Below, in pieces: positions 1 to 10,922 of a stretch of DNA of 25,000 bases. Both the position numbers and the translations under genes were made by a program. The notes below the pieces were generated by a model that worked only from the letters and a program-made list of their open reading frames with translations, did no database searches and had not been told where the DNA came from. Each line of letters opens with the position of its first letter. Within the stretch, counting starts at the first letter, position 1. This stretch comes from Cryptomeria japonica (lineage: Eukaryota > Streptophyta > Pinopsida > Cupressales > Cupressaceae): positions 1-25,000 of the forward strand of contig NW_026729349.1 of NCBI RefSeq assembly GCF_030272615.1, given 5' to 3'.

Positions 1-1256
1 AAATTGAAATCACTTTTATTTTGGGCAAATAAAATGAACAACAAATCAAAATCTTTTTTTGCTTTTCTAGGAGAAAATTTCTCACTTTGGGCTCTAAAAA
101 GAACAAGCAAATTTACTTTCTGCAAATCTTAAAATGAACCTCACCTTCCTTTGGTGTCTAAAAGGATCAATTTTATTTTGCAAGGGAAAAAGAACCTCAT
201 CTTCATTTTATGCAAAGCAAAGAGGGAAAACTTTCCCCTATCGATTTTAATTTTGTTGACTAACATCATGATTTACTTTGTTGACCAAGCTTATTTTTCA
301 AAGTTTTTTAGTAATACACACTTTGCTATGAAGAGTTAAAAGGAACACCATGCTTTTTGGAGCAACATCTCTAAGTAGAAGTTAGCAAATCATTGTTTTG
401 AAGGCTAAAAAGAAGATTGTTTGCCTCGTCTCGAAAGTGGAAGGTATATGCTCTCCCCTTAACTAGGTTATCAAAAAGCCAAACCACTCTTAAGCTTTCT
501 GTACTTCAAGCATTTACATCCTTTAGCAAGCCTGCCTTCCCGAGGAGTTGGAATCAACTCTTAAAGCCATTTATGATCGGTGTGAATGGAATGACCTAAG
601 TGGGAAATGACTTTGACGCCAAGTATTCCAACCCACTATAATCAAAAGTGGAAAGTGATGAAAGTCCTTTTCAATGGTTGCGCGTTGTGATTAGCCTTCC
701 CCTAGTATCCTCGAGATATGTAAAGCCTTTGTTCTAAAGGTTGGGAAGCCTCCTGAGGGAGTTTATCACTCACGGCCGAACAGGAAGCTTGATTACGAAC
801 CATAGAAATAGAAGCTTTGAACCGAGTCAGTAACCAGACATTTGTAACATCATAGTGCAAGGGTGGGGAAGAATTCGCCCCCAAGATTACTCACCATATA
901 TCTCCCAAGATAACTACTCAACTGTAAAGCGATTCACTTTGAGTTAATTTTTGGAAAAAGGCAAAAAAATGAGCGCCCTCTAGGAGGTGACACAGCTGTT
1001 TGAGCTGACGGAGTATCAAGACTAGTGGGCTATGATGTTATTTATGACCTTTGAATAAAGAGTCTTTCTGAAGTGTATTATTCGTATCCAAACCTGTTAA
1101 AACATTGGGGATTTGAACACATCCTCGCAAAACATACACTTTTTGTTAGATTAGGCAAAATGGTTGTACTTTTTGTGCCGTGCTTGCATTTACTACTTCA
1201 GAAAATCATCTATCAAACTGAAAAATTCACAAAAACCAACCAAAGGAAAAATCAAG
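1..1256. other. Non-coding plant repeat sequence, possible LTR part
   Basis: No convincing coding frame is seen; short open frames on both strands lack any recognised domain. The stretch lies directly upstream of a plus-strand Ty3/gypsy element and contains an AATAAA-like signal near 1053, so it may be part of that element's 5' LTR. Neither the LTR start nor a primer-binding site could be placed, and no second copy of this sequence exists in the window to define an LTR. The first 420 bases repeat loosely the words CTAAAAAGAA and TTTTGCAA. The assignment to an LTR is inference from position only. Confidence 0.35.
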
Positions 1257-1640
1257 GTAGTTTAGCGCATAAGAGAAACTTCTTAGCATGTAAAGTAATT
1301 TTGTTAGCGCATCCAACCATCAAGTTAGCGCGTCGGTTCCAAACAATAGCATTTTATCCCAAAATCAAAACAGTGTTAAAACATTTAGCGCATCAGAAAA
1401 ATAGTCTAGAGCATGGAAACATCAACTTAGCGCATGGAAACCAAACATTAGCACATCCGGTTCACAAGTTAGCACGTTACAGGCCTAGGCTAGAGCATGA
1501 CTTTTTAAATAGGTAGAAAATAATTTTTTGAATAGTCAAATCTTTAGCACGTGTCTGGGGGTAGCCTAGCACGTGTGGTGGTTATTTTAGTGCGTAGAGT
1601 AGTTTTGGTAGCACATTTCGTCCCTGTTTTAGCACGTGAT
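1257..1640. repeat. 21-bp phased array of TAGCRCRT motif
   Basis: An eight-base word close to TAGCRCRT recurs at a strict step. It starts at 1263, 1284, 1305, 1326, 1347, then 1386, 1407, 1428, 1449, 1470, 1491 (step 21, with one degenerate position and a 3-bp loss between 1347 and 1386). It resumes at 1545, 1567, 1588, 1609 and 1630 (steps 22, 21, 21, 21). Variants include TAGCGCAT, TAGCACGT, TAGCACAT and TAGAGCAT. Bases between the words are poorly conserved. In one plus frame, open to a stop at 1516, this reads as a seven-residue repeat with a Leu-Ala-His core. Three copies contain CACGTG (G-box core). The step equals two turns of B-DNA, so it may be a regulatory array rather than a protein; which of the two is not settled. 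Confidence 0.85.
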
Positions 1641-2492
1641 CAAAAACATATAGACAAAGGGCAAAGCAATGAGAAATTTTCAAATTTTTGAAAACATTTT
1701 CAAAAGCCTCTCATTATCAACAACATTTTTCATCAAAGCAGAGTAGCGAAAACAAACCGTTAAAACTATTTCTTGAGCTAAATTTGTGTCAAAACAAACG
1801 TTGTAAAAATCCTAAACTGATCACACAATAAAACATGTCTATCTTATCGTAATCTGGAAACCTCATCATCAGTATCAACAAAATCCTTTACCATCTTACG
1901 GATTTCATCTCAAAAACACTTGTTTAAAAATTTCAAGTTGTCAAATCAAGTCTCCATATCAGGAGGCTTTTATCCATATCATTTGACAAGCTTTGTCATG
2001 AAAGGGGCATCTAAACCTTCACTTTGATAGCGTAAGACTTGAAATTTTCCAAACAAGATCAACTAAATCCAAACAAATCAAAGGAAACCATTGATCACTC
2101 ATGCATGACTAATTCCCATATTCTGAGAAGAAAGAACCTTTATCGTAACATCACGTTGAAGAAACAACAACCTAGTTTTTTCATGTTCATCAAAAGAAAT
2201 AAGTTTTTATACATCAATCGTCAACTCTTCAAATCTCATTAGGTATTCCTTCATCACGTCAAACATTATATCCAAAACAAATCCAACGAATTTGACAGAG
2301 AACCCTTAAAAACAAGAGCCTACTGTCAAAAGTCTACTTTTAATCAAATCATAAACCACGAAGGAAAAATCAATCCAGTATTCTTGTTTGATGAGTGTAT
2401 CACTTATAACACATCTCGACCAGAACCACCCACCCCTGAGCAACATATCAACGAGGATTTTGTCCCCTTTGTCACTAAAAGTTTCTACTAAA
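1641..2492 (+). other. Leader between repeat array and gag
   Basis: AT-rich sequence without a recognisable gene. It sits between the 21-bp repeat array and the gag-like start at 2493, where the 5' untranslated leader of an LTR retrotransposon is expected. I looked for a primer-binding site complementary to common plant tRNA 3' ends and did not find a convincing one. Small open frames (for example 2039-2242) have no domain features and are probably chance. Confidence 0.4.
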
Positions 2493-4634
2493 ATGCCTAT
2501 TACTCGCTCTCAAAGAAACCAACAAAGCAAGACACACGCAGAGTCTAGTATGAATCGAAGGTTGTCAAATCCTTTTGAAGTTCTACACTTAGAAGAGACT
2601 GAAATTTCTAAAGTGCTTCTTCAGGAATGTCAGGAAAACCCTTCATTCCAAAAGCTTGTAGAAAGGCTTATGGAAAATGATAAAGAAAAGTATCTACTCA
2701 TGCTCACAAGTAAAGGCGTTAAACTTCCTGAAGATTTAGACACAAACATCTTTAGAACTGGATCTCGACAATATGCATATCAAGAACAACAAAGAGAAGA
2801 GGCAACTCGTAACCTTGAACAACACATATCTGAGCAACACATTCCAGAACAATGTATACCAAAAATGCGTGTACCCAAGTTAGAAACTCTAGAGAAAAAT
2901 ATACCATTTAACACACCTTTTTAGCTGAGAACTACTACAAGGGAAGAATTTCTTCCTTGGCAAAATAATGCACCTTTGGTTGCTCTTACTCAACAAATGC
3001 AAATGTTACAAAGACAAATACATGACATGCAACAAGGGACAACAGTGCAGTACTCTTTAAACAAAATCTGTCTTTATCCATTTGATAGAAGATTAAACAT
3101 GGTGCCTTTTCCTCCAAACTTAAACGTTCCCAAATTTGATAAATATGATGGGAAAAGTGATCCTCGAGATCATGTTCAAGAATTTTGTACAATGAGTCTT
3201 GAATTTGTTGATGATGACACCTATCTGATGAGGTTATTCCCAAGAAGCCTGGGAGGGCAAACAATGGAATGGTTATCCAAAATTACACCACCTGTCAGAT
3301 CATTTGATGAATTGGTTAACAAATTCATAACCCAATACTCCTATAACATCCAAAATGCCATAACCATGCTATATGTTTGCAACACCAAACAAAAGAACAA
3401 CGAAACATTCATGATATTCCTTCAACACTGGTGGCATATGGTCTCTAGATATCCTCGAGATATTTTTGAAAAGGAGAAAATGGAAATCTTCATTGACAAT
3501 TTGAATGGTGAAATGAGTTATAGGCTAAAAATTCAATGCATACCATCTTTCACTAAATTAATTGAAAATGGCATTCAAGTAGAGGAAGCATGTGTCAAAA
3601 AGGGAACACTCAAATTCTACAAGGAAGGAACAAACTCATCAAACTACAATAACCAAAACAACACCAACCTAGATAAATCTTGATTTTGGACTCAAAACAA
3701 AAATGAAGGCAACAATGAATCACATGATCCCAAATCTAAGCAACCAGTGCTTGCATTATCCAGAAATCCTCAAAATATGAAAAATCCTAAAAATGCTAAT
3801 CTAAATGCTAACACATATGCACCAAACACTGATCAAGGACAACTCAACACAAACAACACCAATGATACTCAAAGCAAAAACATGAATCCAGGACCTAACA
3901 ACAAAACAACAATTCATGCAACAGCACGAACAATTTCCAAAAGCGTATCTTCACACCACTGGGGCAATCACTAGAATCAGAATTCAGAGAACTTCTTGCA
4001 AACAAAATTCTCTCCTTGCCTGCAATCAGCAACTATGAACCCCAAATCAAACCACCTTGGTGGAATGATTCACACTATTATGATTTCCATCGTAAAAAGG
4101 GTCATCGGATGAACGATTGCATGAGATTGAAACACATGGTGCAGGACATGATTGATCAAGGTGACTTAATGGTAGATGGTCTCAAAACAAATGGTGATCA
4201 CAGAGCCTTTAAAAATCCTCTCCCAAATTACAACAAAGATGGAGCTTCAACCTCAGATGATACACACAGAGCTCGTATCAACCATATCTACAACAACACC
4301 ATAAATCACATATCAGCTGAAGATCATCAAGTAAATGTCATTATCATCTGAGATCAGCATAATCATGAGTCTGTTAATGTGACAACCCAAACTCAGAAAT
4401 ATGTCTTAAAAGGACATACGTCACCTACAACTACTACACCAAAAATCCAATATGACTTGGTTAGCCAACTAAGAAAAACTCCAGCTTAGATATCTATACT
4501 CGAATTGCTGAAACTATCACCGAAGCACAAAGACATATTGGAACAAGCACTATTGGAAACCAATGTACCTCAAAATTTGGATACAGATAGATTTCAAGCC
4601 ATGGTCACCCATATGACTGGACCTCATAACCTAA
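2493..4634 (+). pseudogene. gag: Gag polyprotein (Retrotrans_gag), degenerate
   Basis: Gag forms the RNA-packaging particle of the retroelement. I start at the ATG at 2493, which opens with MPITRSQRN, an Arg/Ser-rich N-terminus typical of plant Ty3 gag; the frame is open upstream but looks non-coding there. A helical, Gln/Glu-rich region follows, then the conserved capsid segment at about 3110-3600, with the KFDKYDGKSDPRDHV motif and a later tryptophan-rich stretch. Near 4076-4125 a CCHC-like knuckle is partly lost: the place usually held by the first Cys reads Tyr, while the later His and Asp-Cys remain. Breaks are TAG 2922, TGA 3681, a frame change between about 3900 and 3970, TGA 4349, TAG 4487, and another frame change near 4635. 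The stops fit C-to-T change at CGA or CAG codons. Confidence 0.8.
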
Positions 4635-5607
4635 CATCCTCATAACACTCCTCTCCATATCGAAGTCATTGTTTGCAAACATCAAGTAAAAAGAGTCTTA
4701 ATAGATGGAGGAGCCAGACTTAATATATGTACTTTAAAGCTTATTCGTGCATTAGGCTTCTCAGAAGAATCTATTGATCCCTGCAAGAAGATTACCATAA
4801 AGGCATATGATGATGAGGAAAGGTCCTTTAAAGGAACCGTGATGTTACCTATTCAGGTGGGACCAGTGCAAAAGGATACTATGTGTCAAGTCTTAGACAT
4901 AGATCTCACCTACAATATTTTGTTAGGGCAACCCTGGATACATGAAATGCAAGCAGTACCTTCTACGTATCACCAGTGTGTCAAATTTCCTTATGATGGA
5001 CAAGAAATCTCCATATCTGCTGATCACAATCCATTTCAACATTGCAACGCAATGGGGGCAGCCCAAGACAGTTTGGTTCCTCATAATAGAGAAAAGCAGC
5101 GTTCTTCAACATCAAATCTGCAAACAACAAAGCCCAACTTCTTATTTGTAGATTTCAAACAGAAAATGCAAATCAAAGACCAAGGCATGGGAGAATACTC
5201 TTTCGAGCCCTTATGTTTGGCCAAATTGTGAACATCACCTAGATCTCATGGATTGCCTACTACATCAATGCATCTAGTCACTCAGCCCATCACCAAATTT
5301 GATGGTACCTTCATCCAATTGGGCACTCTAGCACATGAATTAGAAGACAAGGATATTCTTAGCTGGTTATACAAAAATGAGGAAGAAGATAATAGAGCAG
5401 CTGCTCCAGACATTGTTCTACCAACACACCTATATGGCAAAGGATACTTAATCATGCAACAAATGCGATATGATGGTAAAGGACCTATTGGGAAACACAA
5501 AGAAGGAGTCACTAAACCCATAGATCTTCCTTCACAGCCCAGTAGGGACAAAATAGGATTGGGTTGTGAGCTCACTTTTCTATTAAGAAAGTCGCCCCCA
5601 CATAACT
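4635..5607 (+). pseudogene. Aspartic protease with G-patch-like segment
   Basis: The protease cleaves the Gag-Pol polyprotein. One frame is open from 4635 to a TGA at 5229-5231 and then continues in the same frame to about 5600. The catalytic Asp lies in LIDGGARLN at 4698-4724 (Asp codon 4704), followed by a flap-like region and the second hydrophobic motif NILLGQPW near 4912. Downstream, at about 5434-5565, a glycine-patterned segment (GKGYLIMQQMRYDGKG, then further Gly residues) resembles a G-patch, an RNA-binding motif known C-terminal to protease in some retroviruses. The frame then shifts near 5590-5605 beside a run of five C. The TGA replaces a codon that could have been CGA. The protease call is strong; the G-patch call is by pattern only. 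Confidence 0.75.
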
Positions 5608-6639
5608 GCAAAACCTCAATGGAAAGTAAAGAAGAAGTACAAAGAAGAATCCTGGCAGGAAGCACTCTTTGAATCAGTAGAAACAATCCACAAGGCACGG
5701 GAACATCAAGACCAGAAGTTACATCAGGAAAAACTTCTAAGCCACAAAAGGGCCATATCGGAAGCAGTAGCTCATGTTCAGAATCCACTATTTCAAGAAC
5801 CAATAAAATCATCTCTGGATACCTTTATTTCTCCCCAAGGAGGCACAATCTATGAACAAATGCAGAAAACAGAAACAAGATATGACACCGAATCAACCAA
5901 AACTATCAAACTGGTATCCATCATCAAAGATTTGTTTTCACCATACAACATACCTATTTATAGCACTGATAGAATTTGGGATGATGGCTCAGAGACTGAT
6001 TCTAATGAATATGAATGGGGTACCTACTCCAATGCTACTACAGATATCCCTAATGATACTGATTCCATATCCCTTTCTCAAGAAGAACATAACGCAGAAG
6101 ATAGACCTCTTGAATTTGGACCACAGAATATCTATGACGCTAAGGAAAGCGAACAGAAACATTATGAACAAGTCTATACGGAAGATAATACCATCGAAGA
6201 CCTCGACGAAATCCTAGATTTCTTTAAAACCAAGACGAATCACGATGAAAACTCTATCCTAACACTTATAGTAGCAAAACTTGATCCACCTAACGATTCC
6301 TTACCACTTGTCTTTCCTAAGCTCATCGACAAGGATGAACCTAAAATCCATGATATACCAATTTTCCCAGATGATGAATCTATTATCCATTGCCTATGTA
6401 TCGTAAATCCGGAAACAAGCTCTACCAGTGAACAAAGTAATGATGTCTGCCAATCAAGGAGTGCCAAGTCTCTCAGTTGCAAAAATAAACCAAAGAAAAG
6501 ATCTGATGCTAAAAAACAGTCAATGACAACTCTAGATCACAAAAAAGTAAAAATAAAGGACACATCTGAGGGTGAAAACCTTTTTAAGGCACCTAACGAT
6601 GGGAGACTTGACACTCTTCCTGAGCACTTCCATGAGTGA
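5608..6639 (+). pseudogene. Acidic spacer between protease and RT
   Basis: An open frame in the same register as the downstream reverse transcriptase. The first part (about 5611-5850) is Lys/Glu/Gln-rich and probably helical. The rest is Asp/Glu/Ser/Thr-rich (about residues 80-300) with no recognised catalytic motif, then a short Lys-rich basic patch near 6480-6560. Comparable low-complexity acidic spacers occur between protease and RT in plant Tat-type elements, but this one has no known function. It ends at TGA 6637-6639; the frame continues directly into RT, so this stop is best read as a mutation inside one Pol frame. Confidence 0.65.
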
Positions 6640-7701
6640 TCACCCATATTGATTGAGCCCACTCAATCAATCAACATTGGTACCATAGAAGCAGTCAGAA
6701 ACATACACCTTGCAGAATCTCTCACAGAGGAAGAAAGATCAGAATTCATCATTTTCTTTAAAGAACAACAAATTAACTTTGCTTGGTCATATGCCGATAT
6801 GCCCGGAGTGGATCCACACTTAATCATGCATCACTTGTCCATCTCTCCAGGAGTTAGACCAGTCAAGCAAAAGCTACAAAAGATGAATCCACAAGTGGCA
6901 CTCATGGTAAAAACTGAACTAAAGAAACTATTAGATGTCAGATTCATCCGACCCATTGACTATGCAGAATGGATTTCCAACATTGTTCCAGTATCAAAAC
7001 CAGATGGTAGTATCAGAATATGCACTGACTTTAGAGACGTCAACAAAGTTTGTCCAAAAGATGACTTTCCTCTGTCCAGTATTGACATAATTGTAATTCT
7101 CATAGCAGGCCATGCAATGCTCTCACTAATGGACGGTTTCTTAGGCTATAATCAAATCAAAATAGCCCTAGAAGATCAAGATAAAACTGCATTCACCTAT
7201 CCTTGGGGAATGTATTGTTGGAATGTTATGCCTTTTGGCTTAAAGAATGCAGGGGCCACTTATCAAAGAGCAATGACAACAATCTTTCATGATATGATGC
7301 ACACATTTATGGAAGATTACGTGGATGATTTACTAGCTAAGTCATTCACCAGAGGAGAACATCTAAGCATCTTAACAAAGATCTTTGATCAATTGGAGAA
7401 ATTCCAAGTCAGGCTCAACCCTAAGAAGTGTGTCTTTGGGGTTACATCAAGCAAGTTACTAGGCTACATAGTCTCAGCTAAAGGTATTGAAGTAGATCCA
7501 GCAAAGGTACAAGCCATTATGGAAATGCCACCACCAAAGAATATCAGTCAACTCAGATCTCTACAAGGACAACTTCAATCAATCAAGCGATTCATCGCTC
7601 AGCTAGCAGATAAAAGTCTACCATTTAACCATTTACTACACAAAAATGTACCATTCAGATGGGCGACCAAGTGTGCGGAATCTATTTACCAAATCAAATA
7701 G
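6640..7701 (+). pseudogene. pol: Reverse transcriptase domain, well preserved
   Basis: RNA-dependent DNA polymerase of the Ty3/gypsy type. The fingers and palm motifs run in the usual order: the SKPDGSIRICTDFRDVNK motif near 7000, LMDGFLGYNQI near 7125, MPFGLKNAGATYQRAM near 7230 and the catalytic YVDD box at 7318-7329, followed by LNPKKCVFG and LGYIVS in the thumb. This is the most intact part of the element, open for 350 codons. It is bounded by TGA 6637-6639 upstream and TAG 7699-7701 downstream; both lie inside what was a continuous frame. The catalytic aspartates look present, yet the flanking stops would prevent a full Pol product. Confidence 0.93.
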
Positions 7702-8121
7702 TACCTGATGAATCCACCAGTCGTAGGAAAGCCACTTATCCTATATATCTCAACAACAGATATATTTCTAGGGGCACTATTGGCACAAGAAGATCAACAA
7801 GGAAAGGAATGAGCCATATATTATATCAATAGGACATTGAATGGCTATGAACTCAACTATACATTCATTGAAAAGGCTTGCCTAACAGTGGTCTTCATGT
7901 CTCTGAAGTTCTAACATTATATGCTAGCACACACCATTAAGCTAGTAGCAAAAATTGATCCTCTCAAATATCTACTTAGCAAGGCAGCTCTTATAGGCTG
8001 ATTGGCTAAATGGGTCATGATTCTCAGTGAATTCGACATCCAATACACAGAAAGATGAGCCATCAATGGACAAGCAATTGCAGATCAGCTGGCTGAAGCA
8101 CCACTACCGGGACAACAAACT
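7702..8121 (+). pseudogene. Ty3 RNase H domain, five stops nearby
   Basis: The frame continues from the RT with no frameshift. The LYISTTDIFLGALLAQ segment near 7740 and the later ALIG and LAKWVM segments match the native RNase H (connection) region of Ty3/gypsy Pol, which degrades the RNA of RNA-DNA hybrids. In-frame stops are TGA 7810-7812, TAA 7912-7914, TGA 7999-8001 and TGA 8056-8058, in addition to TAG 7699-7701 at its upstream edge. Three of the four internal stops are TGA at positions where related proteins usually have Arg, consistent with CGA to TGA. In Tat elements this native domain is often degenerate while the downstream archaeal-type domain is retained. Confidence 0.8.
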
Positions 8122-8703
8122 ATGGAGATTGAATTTCTAGACAGGGATGTTCTTGCTATTTCTACCAAACAATGGACCCTATACTTTGACGGATCCTACA
8201 CACAACATGGTTCAGGTGCTAGCATTCTATTCATCTGTCCTGAAGGACACACTATACCAAGATCATATAGGCTTATGTTCCCATGCACAAATAATGTGGT
8301 TGAATATGAGGCATTGGTTATAGGAATCAAAATGGCCGTAGAATGGAAAATCACAGAGTTAAAGGTCTATGGAAACTCACAACTAGTCGTCAATCAAATC
8401 AACAATGACTATCAGACAAAGGATGACAAGCTGCTACCCTACAAGCGAATGGTGGATGACTTCAAATAGTATTTTGTGCACATCACCTTCAAGCAAATAC
8501 CAAGGTTGAACACGAAAGCAGCTGATGCAATGGCTACTATCACTTCATTACTACAAATTCTAGAGCAACGAGGTCGTTATGAGTTTCTAGTAGAGCAACT
8601 ATTCTCCCCAACTTATGACCACTCTGAATCCCATGTTATCTATGCCTTGACTAGTTCAGATTCTCCGTTATATGGACCAATATACGACTACCTCAAGAAC
8701 AAG
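8122..8703 (+). pseudogene. Archaeal-type second RNase H (aRH)
   Basis: A second RNase H domain in the same frame. Visible motifs are WTLYFDGSYTQHGSGA (first catalytic Asp codon 8188-8190), NNVVEYEALVIG (catalytic Glu) and the VYGNSQLVVNQI segment. In the family the last of these normally reads Gly-Asp-Ser; here the Asp codon at 8374-8376 is AAC (Asn), so a catalytic residue appears lost by a G-to-A change. TAG 8467-8469 interrupts the frame; the tail resumes with HITFKQIPR and an Asp/Ala-rich stretch, and ends in the linker that usually precedes integrase, around 8700. An extra aRH is the hallmark of the plant Tat lineage. Confidence 0.85.
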
Positions 8704-8877
8704 ATGGGTTATGAGACCGATGATCATATCATTGAAACTTATGCTAAAGCACTTTTGGAAGCACCCAAGGAACCAAAAGAAAAAGTATTTGGTAGTGCTA
8801 AGACCATAGAAAGTCAAATTCAGTCTAAGAAGAGAGTGAAGAAAGTTGAGGCATTTGTGAGGAAAGGATCCAGATAA
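8476..8877 (+). pseudogene. Chimeric ORF: aRH tail fused to second element
   Basis: This 133-codon open frame is not one gene. Its first ~75 codons are the end of the Ty3 aRH domain and its pre-integrase linker. From about 8703 the sequence changes to the Lys/Glu-rich coiled-coil protein of the next element: the join lies just before the residues MGYE, which also occur in the related minus-strand copy (MGYEVG at about 15280-15300). The two parts happen to share a frame. The join is best read as a deletion or recombination breakpoint with little homology, not a functional fusion. The frame ends at TAA 8875-8877, after which the second element's frame continues. Confidence 0.75.
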
Positions 8878-10861
8878 GTAAAAGCTATAAAGGAAGATAT
8901 ATTAAAGAAAATTGGTATAACTGAAGATGAGTTAGCAGCCCAACAACCTGAAGCTCATCTATCACCGATAGGTACTTCCTCGGAAGGAGATATGCCAACA
9001 ACTTTTAAAAGAGTTGTTAGGAAAAGAGATCCCTCATCGGCAACCACCCTTCACCTAGAAGGACAAGGCAGAAGCAACAAGTTGTGAGATCTCCAGTCAG
9101 AAAAGTCACACCTAAGAAGAAGCTGACACCCAAAAAGAAGAAAAAGACAAACACAGACTTGGCCCCTCTTCATATATTACTGAATGAGATCACAAAGGAA
9201 GGTAAACTGAAGAACATAGGGAAAATTTATGACACCCTATCGGATGATGAGAAAGGGAAAGTTGAGGAGAGTGTAATATTACACATGGACATGTATAAAA
9301 AGTTTTTGATGCAAGTCTTAAATGAAATTCCTGATGAACTATACAAAAGACTTGAGGCCAGAAGGCAAGGAATAATTGAATTAGATAAGAAAATAAAAAT
9401 AGAAAAATTACTTGCAGTATATCTAGTAAACTTACCTAAAGAAATTGATGATCTGATAGCTCAGGCCAACTGGACAGTTTTTTCCACTGCACACCAACAA
9501 ATTTCACTAATGGCAGGTAGAGTTACAGAGGTTTCAGAGGAAATAGAAAATGGTTGGGATATATTCTTGGTTGAAAAAGAAAAACAAGAAGAATATAGGA
9601 ATCCCAAGCCCATTAAGGTATATCAGAAGGACAAAGGGAAAGGTAAAGTTGGTGGACCACCAAGTATTAAGATCAGAGACAACTTACCCCCACCTCCTTT
9701 AAATACTCCACTGGTAAAAACAACAACTGAAGATCAACTGGTAGCTGAGAGTATGGATACAGAGGATAATAATCCTAATCTTGAAGTCCTATATACTGTG
9801 AATGTTGATACTCAGAAAATCAACATAGTGGTAGATAAGGATACAATAGATAAATCAGGTATAGCCAAAGAGCCTCTGGTAATAGGAAACACAGAGCTAC
9901 CGGTAGTAGATATAGAGAAAAAGATGGAGTCTAGAACACAAACAGAGGAACCAACAGAGCTAAAGGCTCTAGAACAGATGCCACCAGTAAGAAATGAAGC
10001 AGGAAAACCAGTGCTTAAAGAAATGCAGACACAAATAGACCTACCAGAGGTCAATACAAGCTTGGTCACTTCCACCGGTACTCAGTTTGTTGGGTCACCA
10101 TCAAATGTGATTGAGGTATTACTTGAATCTATCAAGAAAATAACTAATTATAGCTCACAATCTTACAAAGCGATAGATGATTCAATTCCATTTTTGAAAT
10201 CAATAGCTCCTAATTGTAATATAGACAAAAAAGATTCTTTAGGACAGTTGGATACACTTTGTAAATATATTTCTAGAAATTTTGAGCAAACAAAGGTAGA
10301 ATCTATAAAGGAAATTGTAGAAAAAGAGAAACAGAAATTCTTTGAGAAGGAATAAAGAAGTGTAACAGGGAGTTTGACACACTTCTACCGGAACTGTGTA
10401 ATTTGTTAAAAGAGTACAAAAACTTGTATAAAGATACATGCAAAATAAACTTTTTGACTGTAGATATTGACAAGAAAATAAGCAAGGCATAGGATGAGAT
10501 AAATAGACTTGCAGACAATTTTGTCAACTCACCTGATTCATTATCAGTTTTTGAAGAGAAGATAGCAAATTTTGAGGAAGAATTGCTCAAATTGGAAAGA
10601 GAGAAAGAGAAAATAATAAACAAGGCAAAACTTTTGAGATCTTAACTAAGTCCAAGATTGGACTATTTAGCATCTCTGCAGAAAGAAATTTTAGAGGTAC
10701 TAACACAGGGAAGCAAAACACCGACAGAGCACTTGCAGTATCTCATCGGTACAGTAAATAGAACTGAGACAGCAATAAAAGATAGTAAGAAGTTTATGGA
10801 TGGTATAAACTTAATTTTGGGAGATCTTCTTCAAATAATAACTACCCAACTACACGGTTGA
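8704..10861 (+). pseudogene. Coiled-coil, Lys/Glu-rich retroelement ORF
   Basis: Unknown function; possibly the env-like third ORF of a Sirevirus-type element. The N-terminus is missing. Order: a helical KEKV-rich part, a strongly basic block of Lys-Pro repeats at about 9090-9150, a helical region with LYKRLEARRQGI near 9330, a low-complexity acidic and Pro-rich middle (9600-10080), then long heptad-like helices to the end. No membrane segment or catalytic motif is evident. Breaks are TAA 8875-8877, a frameshift near 9040-9060, TAA 10353-10355 with a 1-nt frame change, TAG 10490-10492 and TAA 10643-10645; TGA 10859-10861 is the likely natural end. The minus-strand copy at 13180-15617 has the same order and related residues, for example IPDELYKRLEARR here against IPKDLYSIIDARR there. 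Confidence 0.7.
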
Positions 10862-10912
10862 GGTTATGGATTGGTACAACTACAAACTCTACTAACCTTT
10901 ATCATTGATGCC

Positions 10913-10922
10913 AAAGGGGGAG
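10913..10922 (+). promoter_or_regulatory. Upstream polypurine tract copy
   Basis: AAAGGGGGAG preceded by ATTGATGCC. Almost the same 19-base context recurs next to the LTR at 11031-11049, and a further AGGGGGAG lies at 10964-10971. Repeated polypurine tracts before the 3' LTR are known in Sireviruses; here it is inferred from sequence. Confidence 0.6.

Larger units (their letters stand above)
2493..8703 (+). mobile_element. Ty3/gypsy Tat-type retrotransposon, 3'-truncated
   Basis: Domains follow the order gag, zinc-knuckle remnant, aspartic protease, G-patch-like segment, acidic spacer, reverse transcriptase, RNase H and a second archaeal-type RNase H. The dual RNase H arrangement is known for the plant Tat lineage (which includes Ogre-like elements) of Ty3/gypsy. 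Integrase, the 3' LTR and a polypurine tract are absent: similarity stops in the segment that normally leads into integrase, at about 8703, where another element begins. The coding region carries numerous stops and at least three frame changes, so this is a dead copy. The 5' LTR probably lies partly or wholly upstream, in 1-2492 or outside the window. Confidence 0.85.

Noticed and set aside
1073-1516. 147-codon open frame as a gene
   Set aside because: It has no ATG at its start and owes its openness and heptad peptide to the 21-bp repeat. It is described as a repeat; a peptide role is left open in the findings.
5590-5610. Programmed ribosomal frameshift between protease and Pol
   Set aside because: The frame change lies by a C run without a clear slippery heptamer, and the element is full of other disabling changes. 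A simple indel is likelier.
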